A stretch of DNA of 64,000 nt. It comes from Candidatus Pseudoscillospira faecavium. Its GTDB lineage: Bacteria; Bacillota; Clostridia; Oscillospirales; Oscillospiraceae. The notes beneath the pieces are model-generated. The model had not been told where the DNA came from. It saw only the letters and a program-made list of their open reading frames with translations, and searched no databases. The stretch spans positions 24,780 through 88,779 of the forward strand of contig CAJFVV010000018.1 of the NCBI GenBank assembly GCA_904420565.1, read 5' to 3'. The position numbers and the translations under genes were made by a program. Shown here piece by piece: positions 16,898-24,441 of the stretch. Within the stretch, counting starts at the first letter, position 1; every line of letters starts with the position of its first letter.

Positions 16898-18004
16898 ATG
16901 GCTTTTAATAGTGCAGCTATCGAAGAATTCAAGGATATCTGGGTATTCTGCGAGCAGCGTGATGGTAAACTGATGAACACCGACTTTGAACTGATCTCCG
17001 AAGGCCGCAAGCTGGCCGATGAGCGCGGTTCCAAGCTGGTTGGCATTCTGCTGGGCGACAATGTTCAGGGAATTGCCAAGGAGCTGGGCGGTTACGGCGC
17101 AGATAAGGTCATTGTCTGCGAGGATCCCCTGCTGAAGGTCTATACGACTGATGCTTACACCAAGGTTATCTGCGATGTGGCTATGGAGAAGAAGCCCGAA
17201 GTCATTCTGATCGGCGCTTCCAACATCGGCCGTGACCTGGGTCCCCGTTGTGCAGCCCGCATGCATACCGGTCTGACTGCAGACTGCACCCACTTGGATA
17301 TTGATATGGATGGTTACCTGAAATATCTGAAGGAAGGCTCCACCATTGATGTTGACAGCGTGAAGTGGAACATGGAAGATATCAACCTGAAGATGACCCG
17401 TCCTGCATTTGGCGGCCATCTGATGGCAACCATTATCTGCCCCCGTTTCCGTCCCTGCATGTCCACGGTGCGTCCCGGCGTTATGAAGAAGGCTCCCTTT
17501 GATCAGGCTAAGGCAGATGCCTGCGAGATTGAAGTGATTAAGCCTGTTGTGTCCGAGTCCGACATCCAGGCCAAGGTTGTGGAAGTGGTTAAGGAAGCGA
17601 AGGAACTGGTCGATCTGATCGGTGCTGACGTGATCGTTTCCGTTGGCCGTGGTATCAACAAGGATGTTGAGAAGGGCATTGAGCTGGCTAAGCAGCTGGC
17701 TGATGCACTGGGCGGCGGCGTTGTCGGTTCCTCCCGTGCATTGGTTGATGCTGGCCTGATCAGCGCTGACCATCAGGTTGGTCAGACTGGTAAGACCGTT
17801 CATCCCAAGGTGTATGTGGCTCTGGGTATTTCCGGTGCAATTCAGCATAAGGCTGGTATGCAGGATTCCGAGTTGATTATTGCGGTGAATAAGAATGAGA
17901 CTGCGCCCATCTTTGATGTGGCCGACTACGGTATCTGCGGCGACCTGTTCAAGGTTGTTCCCATGATGATCGAAGCAATCAACGCAGCTAAGGCTTCCAA
18001 GTAA
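16898..18004 (+). CDS. etfA: Electron transfer flavoprotein alpha subunit
   Basis: Large ETF subunit carrying the FAD that exchanges electrons with Bcd. It has 368 residues. The C-terminal FAD-binding domain is clear: GGGVVGSSRALVDAG near residue 270, GQTGKTVHPKVYVALGISGA near 290 and INKNE-type loop read as AVNKNETAPIFDVADYG near 328. The N-terminal part (FKDIWVFCEQRDGKLM) corresponds to the usual EtfA start. Last gene of the operon; a strong terminator follows within 30 bases. Confidence 0.96.
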   Translation: MAFNSAAIEEFKDIWVFCEQRDGKLMNTDFELISEGRKLADERGSKLVGILLGDNVQGIAKELGGYGADKVIVCEDPLLKVYTTDAYTKVICDVAMEKKPEVILIGASNIGRDLGPRCAARMHTGLTADCTHLDIDMDGYLKYLKEGSTIDVDSVKWNMEDINLKMTRPAFGGHLMATIICPRFRPCMSTVRPGVMKKAPFDQAKADACEIEVIKPVVSESDIQAKVVEVVKEAKELVDLIGADVIVSVGRGINKDVEKGIELAKQLADALGGGVVGSSRALVDAGLISADHQVGQTGKTVHPKVYVALGISGAIQHKAGMQDSELIIAVNKNETAPIFDVADYGICGDLFKVVPMMIEAINAAKASK

Positions 18005-18033
18005 GCAATCACATAAAATCTGTGTGGATTTTT

Positions 18034-18067
18034 ATCAGCCCTCTGCATCTGCAGAGGGCTGATTTTT
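18034..18067 (+). terminator. Intrinsic terminator of the butyrate operon
   Basis: A perfect 13-base stem ATCAGCCCTCTGC / GCAGAGGGCTGAT with an ATCT loop, followed by TTTT. Confidence 0.9.
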
Positions 18068-18187
18068 ATCGGCTTAAAGAATGGCAGCACTTGTATGAGA
18101 GTGCGCCTGTGATACGTCATTCTATATAGAGAATTCCCATCGGAAAATGAATACAATTGTGTATAATCGAGGTTTTTTTGAAAGAAG

Positions 18188-18216
18188 TTGCATTTTTTAT
18201 ACGCTGGCATTATAAT
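18188..18216 (+). promoter_or_regulatory. Sigma-A type promoter of lysA-icd
   Basis: TTGCAT (18188-18193), 17-base spacer, TATAAT (18211-18216). The region from 18068 to here holds no gene. Confidence 0.75.
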
Positions 18217-18257
18217 AAATCCACTATCATTTTGTTGAAAAAGACAGGGGTGTTGGT

Positions 18258-19511
18258 GTGAAAAAAACATTTGTGACAAAGGCGCAGTTGGAAAAAATTG
18301 TAAAGAAATATCCGACGCCGTTTCATTTGTATGATGAGAAAGGAATTCGGGAAAACTGCCGGCGGCTTTACAAAGCATTTTCTTGGAATAAAGGGTTTCG
18401 GGAGTACTTTGCAGTGAAAGCAACACCCACGCCTAAAATTTTGCAGATATTGAAAGAAGAAGGCTGCGGCGTGGACTGTGCCAGCGAAGTGGAGCTGATG
18501 CTGGCACATAAATGTGGTTTTCAGGGAGAGGAAATCATGTTTTCCTCAAATGAAACAACCGCCTCGGAATATACCTTGGCCCGTAAACTGGGCGCAATCA
18601 TCAATTTGGATGATATTACACACATCAACTTTTTAGATCGCCTGGTCGGCATCCCGCCGATGATTTGTTGCCGGTATAATCCGGGCGGCCATTTTGCCTT
18701 GGGCAACACCATCATGGATCATCCCTGCGATGCTAAATATGGGATGACACCGGAGCAGATCAAGGAAAGCTATATCCGTCTGCAAAAGCTTGGCGCTAAA
18801 GAATTTGGCATGCATGCTTTTTTGGTCAGCGGCGCTATGACCAATAAATATTATCCTGCTTTGGCAGAAATTATGTTTAAAAAAGCAGTTCAGCTTCACA
18901 AGGAAACAGGTGTTCATTTTAAATTTATCAATCTGTCCGGCGGCATTGGTATTCCCTATGAGCCAGAGCAGAAGGCGAATAATATTGCGGTGATTGGCGA
19001 AGGCGTGCGCAGGGCTTTCGAAAAGATCCTGGTACCCGCCGGGATGGGCGATGTGGCCATTTATACAGAGCTTGGCCGCTTTATGCTGGGACCCTACGGC
19101 TGCCTTGTCACAACGGCTATTCATGAAAAGCACACTTATAAGGAATATATCGGGGTGGATGCCTGTGCGGCGAACTTGATGCGCCCGGCCATGTATGGTG
19201 CCTATCACCACATTACTGTGATGGGCAAGGAGCGCCGCCCACAAGATCATATGTATGATATTGTGGGTTCCCTGTGCGAAAATAATGACAAATTTGCCAT
19301 TGACCGCATGATGCCGCGCATTGATATTGGGGATCTGTTGGTTATCCACGACACCGGCGCCCATGGTTTTTCCATGGGGTACAACTATAATGGTAAACTG
19401 CGCAGTGCGGAGGTGCTGCTCCGGGAGGACGGGAGCACGGAACTGATCCGCCGGGCGGAAACACCGGAGGATTATTTCGCTACCATGATTTTTGAAGGAG
19501 ATAAAAAGTAA
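18258..19511 (+). CDS. lysA: Diaminopimelate decarboxylase
   Basis: PLP enzyme of the alanine-racemase fold (fold type III) that makes lysine from meso-diaminopimelate. The 417 residues contain the PLP lysine in [12 protein letters not shown] near 56, the glycine-rich phosphate site [13 protein letters not shown] near 222, [13 protein letters not shown] near 272, and GVDAC near 300 with the conserved active-site cysteine. The GTG at 18258 is used (AGGGGTG upstream). The stop overlaps the icd start by one base (TAATG), so the two genes are coupled. Confidence 0.88.
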   Translation: MKKTFVTKAQLEKIVKKYPTPFHLYDEKGIRENCRRLYKAFSWNKGFREYFAVKATPTPKILQILKEEGCGVDCASEVELMLAHKCGFQGEEIMFSSNETTASEYTLARKLGAIINLDDITHINFLDRLVGIPPMICCRYNPGGHFALGNTIMDHPCDAKYGMTPEQIKESYIRLQKLGAKEFGMHAFLVSGAMTNKYYPALAEIMFKKAVQLHKETGVHFKFINLSGGIGIPYEPEQKANNIAVIGEGVRRAFEKILVPAGMGDVAIYTELGRFMLGPYGCLVTTAIHEKHTYKEYIGVDACAANLMRPAMYGAYHHITVMGKERRPQDHMYDIVGSLCENNDKFAIDRMMPRIDIGDLLVIHDTGAHGFSMGYNYNGKLRSAEVLLREDGSTELIRRAETPEDYFATMIFEGDKK

Positions 19512-20728
19512 TGGCCAAAATTCAAATGAAAACGCCGCTGGTGGAGCTGGACGGCGACGAGATGACGCGGATTCTGTGGAAAGAGATCAAGGAAAAGCTC
19601 CTGGAACCTTATATAGATTTGAAAACGGAATATTATGATTTGGGATTGGAAGCCCGGGAGAAAACAAAAGATCAGGTTACGGTGGATGCGGCCAACGCCA
19701 TTGCAAAATACGGCGTTGGTGTCAAATGTGCAACCATCACGCCGAATGCGCAGCGGGTGGAGGAATACCATCTGAGCCAGATGTGGAAAAGTCCGAATGG
19801 CACGCTGCGGGCTATTTTGGACGGCACTGTGTTTCGTACACCGATTGTGGTGAATAACATCCATCCGCTGGTGCGCAGCTGGCAGCAGCCGATCACCATT
19901 GCGCGCCATGCATATGGGGATATTTACAAAGCGACGGAATACCGGGTGCCGGAAGAGGGGAAGGCGGAACTGGTGTTCACAAACGCTCAGGGCCGGGAAA
20001 CGTTCCGGGAAACGGTGTACGAGTTTGAATGCCCCGGTGTTCTGCAGGGAAGCTATAATAAGGATAGTTCGATTTTCTCCTTTGCCCATGCCTGTTTCCA
20101 ATATGCGCTGAATTTGAAGCAGGATCTTTGGTTTTCTGCGAAGGATACCATTTCCAAGCAATATGACCATCGTTTTAAAGACATTTTTGAAGAATTGTAT
20201 GAAACGGTTTATCGGGAACAGTTTGAGGCTGCTGGTATTCAGTATAAATATATGCTGATTGACAGCGCTGTTGCAGCTTTGATGAAATGCCCCGGCGGAA
20301 TTTTGTGGGCCTGCAAAAACTACGACGGCGATGTGATGAGCGATATGGTGTCTTCCGCTTTTGGAAGCCTTGCCATGATGACCAGCGTGCTGGTATCTCC
20401 GGATGGAAAATATGAGTATGAAGCAGCGCACGGCACAGTGCAGGATCAGTACTATATGCATTTGCGGGGGGAAAAGACCTCCACAAATCCCATTGCGACG
20501 ATTTTTGCCTGGAGCGGCGCTCTGCGCCGGAGGGGAGAGCTGGACCAACTGCCGGAACTGTGTGCGTTTGCAGACAATCTGGAACGGGCTTGCCTGGATA
20601 CGGTGGAATCCGGTATTATGACCGGAGATCTGGCTCCGCTGTGCGATACGCCGGTGGAAGCGGTGGATACGGACACGTTTATGGAAGCTGTCCGTACGCA
20701 GCTGGATACAAAAATGCAATCCAAATAA
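19511..20728 (+). CDS. icd: NADP-dependent isocitrate dehydrogenase (eukaryotic-like class)
   Basis: Oxidises isocitrate to 2-oxoglutarate and CO2, making NADPH and glutamate precursor. The 405-residue protein belongs to the dimeric class also found in eukaryotes, shown by [20 protein letters not shown] at residue 10, [14 protein letters not shown] near 74, [16 protein letters not shown] near 96, and [14 protein letters not shown] near 300. Coupled to lysA by a one-base overlap, hinting at joint control of amino-acid precursor supply. The convergent yjdF gene shares its terminator. Confidence 0.94.
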   Translation: MAKIQMKTPLVELDGDEMTRILWKEIKEKLLEPYIDLKTEYYDLGLEAREKTKDQVTVDAANAIAKYGVGVKCATITPNAQRVEEYHLSQMWKSPNGTLRAILDGTVFRTPIVVNNIHPLVRSWQQPITIARHAYGDIYKATEYRVPEEGKAELVFTNAQGRETFRETVYEFECPGVLQGSYNKDSSIFSFAHACFQYALNLKQDLWFSAKDTISKQYDHRFKDIFEELYETVYREQFEAAGIQYKYMLIDSAVAALMKCPGGILWACKNYDGDVMSDMVSSAFGSLAMMTSVLVSPDGKYEYEAAHGTVQDQYYMHLRGEKTSTNPIATIFAWSGALRRRGELDQLPELCAFADNLERACLDTVESGIMTGDLAPLCDTPVEAVDTDTFMEAVRTQLDTKMQSK

Positions 20729-20730
20729 AA

Positions 20731-20770
20731 AGAAGCACCGGGAACTTATCGTCCCCGGTGCTTCTCCTTT
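20731..20770. terminator. Bidirectional terminator between icd and yjdF
   Basis: AGAAGCACCGGG (20731-20742) pairs with CCCGGTGCTTCT (20754-20765). CCTTTTTC follows on the plus strand and TTTTTATTTGG on the minus strand. The TAA stop of yjdF (20746-20748) sits in the loop. Confidence 0.88.
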
Positions 20771-21162
20771 TTCTTTTGCTGCTTTTTCTGAAAGCGAAAC
20801 ACATCGTGCCGTTTTTGCCGGTCGTGCTGCTCTGCCTTGCGCAGGGTTTTCCTTTCCTGTTGCTGCAATTTCAGTGCCTGTTGGCTTTTGGTGGAGGCGC
20901 CGCTTTGCAGAAGCAGCCGCTGTGCGGCACGCTGGCGGCGCTTTGGATTTTTATGCAGTGGTTTTTCACTATCCGGTACTGCCGGGCCAAATGCCAGGGC
21001 TGCATACCGTGTTTGCAGAAAGCAATAAAGCTCCTGCTCCTTTGGTTCGGCACCAAAGGTCACTTTGCATACGCGCAGTTTGCCGGACTCCCAGCGCTGA
21101 AATAATCCCACCCAGAAAGGATCCTCGAAATACACCTGCAGCATGGATCGTTGTTCGTTCAT
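20746..21162 (-). CDS. yjdF: YjdF family protein (DUF2992)
   Basis: A 138-residue protein. The conserved N-terminal domain (MLQVYFEDPFWVGLFQRWE, then KVTFGAEPKEQELYCFL) is that of DUF2992/YjdF. A very basic, Gln-rich C-terminal tail of about 60 residues follows, which looks disordered and could bind nucleic acid. Biochemical function is unknown. Relatives are typically controlled by the yjdF riboswitch, which is present here. The ATG at 21162 follows AGGAGGG. The link to aromatic-compound tolerance is inferred from the riboswitch ligands. Confidence 0.9.
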   Translation of the reverse strand: MNEQRSMLQVYFEDPFWVGLFQRWESGKLRVCKVTFGAEPKEQELYCFLQTRYAALAFGPAVPDSEKPLHKNPKRRQRAAQRLLLQSGASTKSQQALKLQQQERKTLRKAEQHDRQKRHDVFRFQKKQQKKKEKHRGR

Positions 21163-21168
21163 AAAAAG

Positions 21169-21276
21169 CCCTCCTGAAAGAAAAATGCCGCAAAGAACGG
21201 ACGACCAAGGAGGAGGGTTACTGACGGCGATCTGCCGCGGCCGGACTACCAACCGGCCGGTGTTTTTATCTTTGCC
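21169..21276 (-). promoter_or_regulatory. yjdF-motif riboswitch with anti-Shine-Dalgarno
   Basis: The 5' leader of yjdF on the minus strand. It contains a GGCCGG / CCGGCC stem (21253-21258 with 21239-21244) around TTGGTAGT, then a CGGC / GCCG stem (21234-21237 with 21225-21228), then GTCAGTAA. CCCTCCT (21211-21217) is the exact complement of the ribosome binding site AGGAGGG (21169-21175), a visible way to block translation. Known yjdF RNAs bind azaaromatic compounds. Assignment rests on the layout and the gene downstream, not on a covariance search. Confidence 0.82.
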
Positions 21277-21282
21277 TAAATA

Positions 21283-21311
21283 ATTATACCACGAGGGCTG
21301 ACAGCTGTAAA
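21283..21311 (-). promoter_or_regulatory. Sigma-A type promoter of yjdF
   Basis: On the minus strand, TTTACA (21311-21306), 17-base spacer, TATAAT (21288-21283). Transcription would start near 21276, at the beginning of the structured leader. Confidence 0.85.
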
Positions 21312-21314
21312 GAA

Positions 21315-21364
21315 AGCAGGCACCGCAGGAGCATACATAGTATATGCTCCCTGTAGTGCCTGCC
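21315..21364 (-). terminator. Long imperfect hairpin after the minus-strand GNAT gene
   Basis: GCAGGCAC / GTGCCTGC outer stem and GGAGCATA / TATGCTCC inner stem with a small asymmetric bulge. On the minus strand it is followed by TTTCTTTACA. It separates the acetyltransferase gene from the yjdF promoter. Confidence 0.65.
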
Positions 21365-21407
21365 TTTTGTATCAGATGCCAAGGATGTTTCGGAAATACA
21401 GTATTGT

Positions 21408-21899
21408 TTATAATGTGTGATAATACAAAAGAATATCCTCATATGTACCCTGCGCATTTAAAAAGCCGCCGGGGACGGTGCCCAGTTGAACAAATCCGAG
21501 CTTTTCATATAGATGCCGGGCAGCGGCATTGCTTTTCACTACAGCGTTGAATTGTAAAATGCGAAAGCCGTGCTCCTTAGCTTGGTAGAGACAGTCTCTG
21601 ACAAGCGCTTCGCCAATACGGAGACCGCGCTTTGCCGGGCGTACCGCAAAGCTGGCATTTGCCAGATGACCACAGCGTCCGATATTGTTGGGGTGGAGGA
21701 TATACAAACCGATGATTTCATCTGTAGCATCGTCTTCTGCTACAGCGCAGTGGGTTTGTTCTGCATAAAATTCCGTTCCGGTTTGTGGATCCAGTAAATC
21801 GAGCTGCGGAAAAGCCATGCCCTGCGCGACTATTTCGTTCCATATGTCGTTCATAGCAGGGATATCCTCTGCAGTATAGGGGCGTATTTTGACAGCCAT
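21408..21899 (-). CDS. GNAT-family N-acetyltransferase (phosphinothricin acetyltransferase-like)
   Basis: A 163-residue acetyltransferase with the GNAT architecture: IRPYTAEDIPAMNDIWNEIV at the N-terminus, IIGLYILHPN near 63, the acetyl-CoA loop PAKRGLRIGEALVRDCL near 88, and NAAARHLYEKLGFVQLGTVP near 124. The last two resemble enzymes acylating small amines or antibiotics, but substrate is not predictable. AGGAGG precedes the ATG at 21899. It starts an AT-richer accessory patch. Confidence 0.86.
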   Translation of the reverse strand: MAVKIRPYTAEDIPAMNDIWNEIVAQGMAFPQLDLLDPQTGTEFYAEQTHCAVAEDDATDEIIGLYILHPNNIGRCGHLANASFAVRPAKRGLRIGEALVRDCLYQAKEHGFRILQFNAVVKSNAAARHLYEKLGFVQLGTVPGGFLNAQGTYEDILLYYHTL

Positions 21900-22008
21900 A
21901 CAGCATGCCTCCTTTATCAGCCTATACTATAGCAGCTTTTTAGGAGAAGTCAATGCGTCTGGATGCTTTGGGGACATGACAGACACTCTTATATCGCAAT
22001 ATATAAAG

Positions 22009-22043
22009 AAAAAAGAGACTGCTTATTCCTCAGTCTCTTTTTT
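22009..22043. terminator. Bidirectional terminator at the end of the XRE gene
   Basis: AAAAAAGAGACTG (22009-22021) pairs with CAGTCTCTTTTTT (22031-22043). The last codons and stop of the XRE gene form part of the loop and one arm. Confidence 0.85.
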
Positions 22044-22412
22044 CTCTCCTGCTGTTTTTTGCCTGAGTTTCATTTGATCTGTTTGACAGAGATTTTCGGT
22101 AAATGATGCCGCACGAACTTTATTACAAAAAGCGTAAGCATCCACAATTTCCTGAATACTTTTCCGTTGCTCATTCGTAAGATTGGTAACATCGATCATA
22201 ACTTGTTTATCATTCTTTCTTCCCAAAAGAACGTCTGTACTCACGCCCAAAATATCTGCAATTTTAATAAGAACGTCATAGGAAGGAAGCCGGGAACCGT
22301 TTTCGTAAGCAGAGATAGATGCCCCGGTTATGCCAAGTCTGTATGCGAAATCTGTTTGAGACATTTTTAAGGATGTACGATATTCTTTGATTGTATTCCC
22401 TAAATTTTTCAT
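22023..22412 (-). CDS. XRE-family helix-turn-helix transcriptional regulator
   Basis: A 129-residue regulator. Residues 8-62 form an HTH_3 DNA-binding domain (IKEYRTSLKMSQTDFAYRLG, SISAYENGSRLPSYDVLIKIA, LGVSTDVLLG). The rest is a charged, probably helical tail with no recognisable ligand or peptidase domain. It is divergent from a small lipoprotein gene, with a 225-base AT-rich intergenic region containing an inverted repeat that it might bind. Likely a local repressor from an acquired element. The ribosome binding site upstream of 22412 is weak (AAGGTG). Confidence 0.88.
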   Translation of the reverse strand: MKNLGNTIKEYRTSLKMSQTDFAYRLGITGASISAYENGSRLPSYDVLIKIADILGVSTDVLLGRKNDKQVMIDVTNLTNEQRKSIQEIVDAYAFCNKVRAASFTENLCQTDQMKLRQKTAGEKKETEE

Positions 22413-22438
22413 TTCAACACACCTTACTCATGGATCCT

Positions 22439-22472
22439 CACAAGTATTGTACTGAATAGGTAAAAACTTGTG
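22439..22472. promoter_or_regulatory. Inverted repeat upstream of the XRE regulator, candidate operator
   Basis: CACAAGT (22439-22445) and ACTTGTG (22466-22472), perfect 7-base arms whose centres are 27 bases apart, just before the XRE start. XRE-type repressors commonly bind such paired half-sites, but 20 bases between arms is wide. Confidence 0.35.
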
Positions 22473-22512
22473 GTTGATAAAAACAAAACTTATAGTTAAA
22501 TTTTGCGATAAA

Positions 22513-22641
22513 ATGTGTTATATTATTCAAAGGGAATCTAAACAAAATGGGGCTCAAGCAGCGGAAAAGAATGCTTTAGCAATTTTGATGACTTGGACAG
22601 AGGCTAAAATATCAAAACAAATTGGGAGAGATGTAATATGA
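22513..22641 (+). CDS. Possible 42-residue ORF or gene remnant ahead of the lipoprotein gene
   Basis: An open frame from an ATG at 22513 to a TGA at 22639-22641 that overlaps the lipoprotein ATG. Its second half (GAQAAEKNALAILMTWTEAK) has ordinary protein composition and a helical look, unlike random intergenic translation. There is no ribosome binding site before the ATG, so it may be the 3' remnant of a larger lost gene. I recognise no family. Confidence 0.25.
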   Translation: MCYIIQRESKQNGAQAAEKNALAILMTWTEAKISKQIGRDVI

Positions 22642-23087
22642 AAAGAAGAATTGTGTTCTTTATGACGTTTCTGATGGCGTTTTCCCTATGTGCCTGCGAA
22701 ACCGGCGCAAAAAAAGAAGCCGCAGAAGCCTCAGTGCTTTTGTCGAACACAGCGTGGGCAGGCATCGCAGGTGAGGTTCTTGGTGACAATATATACCATG
22801 TTCTGGTGTTTACAAATGGTGGGAATAGTTCTGGAGAGGTTGAATATGCAATCCAAATAGGGGATACCACGACTTTTGATGTAAGAGGGAAATATACCAT
22901 ATCTGCAGATGGTATCATAAAGACAAGTTATGAAGAACAAATCAAAGATGGCACATGGGGTGCCATTGATGAGGGAAGAGTAGATCAGGACCAATTTCAA
23001 TATGTGATGAGTGACGGGAAAATTACGGAATTGTACCGTGTGAATGATGATGGGGAGCTGACGGACAGATTTTATCAATTAGAGTGA
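22638..23087 (+). CDS. Small secreted lipoprotein of unknown function
   Basis: A 149-residue protein with a lipoprotein signal: positively charged MKRR, a hydrophobic stretch (IVFFMTFLMAFS) and a lipobox LCAC with the lipidated cysteine near residue 20. The mature part (about 130 residues) alternates short beta-like stretches and acidic loops, with no motif I recognise. It should sit on the outer face of the cytoplasmic membrane. AT-richer codon use, no operon partner and the divergent XRE regulator suggest acquired DNA. GGGAGAG precedes the ATG. Confidence 0.75.
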   Translation: MKRRIVFFMTFLMAFSLCACETGAKKEAAEASVLLSNTAWAGIAGEVLGDNIYHVLVFTNGGNSSGEVEYAIQIGDTTTFDVRGKYTISADGIIKTSYEEQIKDGTWGAIDEGRVDQDQFQYVMSDGKITELYRVNDDGELTDRFYQLE

Positions 23088-23128
23088 AAAATGCCGGATA
23101 ACAGGGAAACCATATTGGTTAAGAAAAG

Positions 23129-23164
23129 AAAAACCGTCAAAGTCATAAGACTTTGACGGTTTTT
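23129..23164. terminator. Terminator between the lipoprotein gene and tRNA-Pro
   Basis: A perfect 16-base stem AAAAACCGTCAAAGTC / GACTTTGACGGTTTTT with an ATAA loop. The T runs on both strands allow it to end both the lipoprotein transcript and the minus-strand tRNA transcript. Confidence 0.9.
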
Positions 23165-23240
23165 GGTCGGAGTGTCGGGATTCGAACCCGAGGCCTCTTG
23201 GACCCGAACCAAGCGCGATACCAAACTTCGCCACACCCCG
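23164..23240 (-). tRNA. tRNA-Pro (anticodon CGG)
   Basis: A 77-base cloverleaf including the encoded CCA. The acceptor stem is CGGGGTG / CACTCCG (one G-T pair), the D stem GCGA / TCGC, and the anticodon arm CTTGG-TTCGGGT-CCAAG gives anticodon CGG. The T arm is CGGG-TTCGAAT-CCCG. The initial C1-G72 pair is usual for proline tRNA. It is transcribed alone from a consensus promoter. It reads CCG codons. Confidence 0.95.
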
Positions 23241-23253
23241 GCGCGCTTTTCTT

Positions 23254-23282
23254 ATTATAAAGAGCCTGGGGAATTCTGTCAA
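23254..23282 (-). promoter_or_regulatory. Consensus promoter of tRNA-Pro
   Basis: On the minus strand, TTGACA (23282-23277), 17-base spacer, TATAAT (23259-23254), ending 13 bases before the tRNA. Confidence 0.9.
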
Positions 23283-23316
23283 GCATTTCTTTGGCAGCAG
23301 GGAAACTTTTTCTGTT

Positions 23317-23346
23317 GGCATATTTGTCCATTGAACTGCATAAACT
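23317..23346 (+). promoter_or_regulatory. Sigma-E-like sporulation promoter before spoIVFA
   Basis: GGCATATT (23317-23324), 14-base spacer, CATAAACT (23339-23346). This matches the Bacillus sigma-E pattern (-35 near GKCATATT, -10 near CATACAAT, 13-15 apart) with one clear deviation in the -10. No sigma-A promoter is visible in the same gap. Confidence 0.6.
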
Positions 23347-23376
23347 GCAGCAAACCTTATAGAAGGAGTGAAAGGC

Positions 23377-24441
23377 GTGGCAGAATATGGTTATACCCCA
23401 GTTGCTGAGGAATATCGCGGCAGCCGGTCGCGTTTATATACATCGGGACGGGAAAAAACGGCAAAGGGAAAAGAATCATTCAGCAGAAATGAGATTTTGC
23501 GTTGGGGCCGGCTGCTGCTTTGCGCGGCTGTTTTTCTGGCGCTGGTGGTAACCAAGGTACAGATGCCGGAACGTTTTGAAAGTCTGCGCGCTGTGTTTTC
23601 CGATCAGATGGAACAGAGTGTGGATTATCGGGAGGTGTTCAGTGTTGTGGGGCGGGCAGTCAGCGGAGAAACATCGGTTTCCCAAGCCGTTAATGACGTT
23701 TATATGGAGGTATTCCATCCAAATCAGGAGCAGGGGCAGGCCGTGGAAACAGCGGCGGCCATCTCCGGTATAGAATTCAGCCAGCAAGAGCCGGTTAACG
23801 TCTTGCTGGCTTTTTCGCAGCATTGGAATCAATGTGGAGATTGGCTCTACCAGCAGGGAAGCCGCGATACACTGCAGACTGCCGGGGAGACGGCGGTAGA
23901 AACGACACCTGTGCAGAGCGGTACACCGAATACAGCGGAACAGGAGGTGCTCCCGGCGGAAACATCTGCAGACAGTGAGACTGTTTATGATGCGGAGACT
24001 CTGCCGGAAGGCGTTTCTATGGAGCAGCAGGTGCTGAATCTTTCGTATACGACGCCGGTGAGCGGGTGGCTTTCTTCGCCCTTTGGCTATCGGGAGCATC
24101 CGATTGAAGGCGAAGAGAAGTTTCATCGCGGCTTGGATATCGCTGCGGCAGAGGGGAGCGATATTGTTGCTTTTGCGGATGGCGTTGTAAAAGCGACTGG
24201 CGAAAGCAGTTCCCTGGGAAAATATATCATGGTCAGCCATGATGGAAATCTCACTACGATTTACGGACATTGCAGCAAAATTACAGCCAGCGGCGGAGAA
24301 AGTGTCAAAAAGGGGAACAAAATTGCAGAAGTGGGGCATACCGGCATGGCTACCGGTTCGCATCTGCATTTTGCCATGCAGCAGGGAGAGATGTATTTGA
24401 ATCCGATTTATTATGTTTCGTTGGAAAAAGCGCCGGAATAA
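23377..24441 (+). CDS. spoIVFA: M23-family membrane peptidase, SpoIVFA-like
   Basis: A 354-residue protein. It has a basic cytoplasmic N-terminus of about 45 residues, one membrane segment (LLLCAAVFLALVVTKVQM), a long variable stretch with Gln/Thr-rich sequence, and a C-terminal LytM/M23 domain. That domain keeps all metal and catalytic motifs: HRGLD, YGH and HLHF. It sits immediately before an M50 protease gene with a 29-base overlap, as SpoIVFA does with SpoIVFB. In Bacillus, SpoIVFA holds the pro-sigma-K protease in check at the outer forespore membrane. I use the GTG at 23377 (GGAG 8 bases upstream) rather than the GTG at 23368. Confidence 0.75.
   Translation: MAEYGYTPVAEEYRGSRSRLYTSGREKTAKGKESFSRNEILRWGRLLLCAAVFLALVVTKVQMPERFESLRAVFSDQMEQSVDYREVFSVVGRAVSGETSVSQAVNDVYMEVFHPNQEQGQAVETAAAISGIEFSQQEPVNVLLAFSQHWNQCGDWLYQQGSRDTLQTAGETAVETTPVQSGTPNTAEQEVLPAETSADSETVYDAETLPEGVSMEQQVLNLSYTTPVSGWLSSPFGYREHPIEGEEKFHRGLDIAAAEGSDIVAFADGVVKATGESSSLGKYIMVSHDGNLTTIYGHCSKITASGGESVKKGNKIAEVGHTGMATGSHLHFAMQQGEMYLNPIYYVSLEKAPE

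Noticed and set aside
14876..17848. Long minus-strand open frames opposite bcd, etfB and etfA (for example 388 codons at 14876-16042)
   Set aside because: They mirror the strong codon bias of the sense genes, have low-complexity translations, no ribosome binding sites and no recognisable domains.
23164..23240. tRNA-Pro as an occupied phage attachment site
   Set aside because: No integrase gene lies nearby and I saw no second copy of the tRNA 3' end in the flanks.
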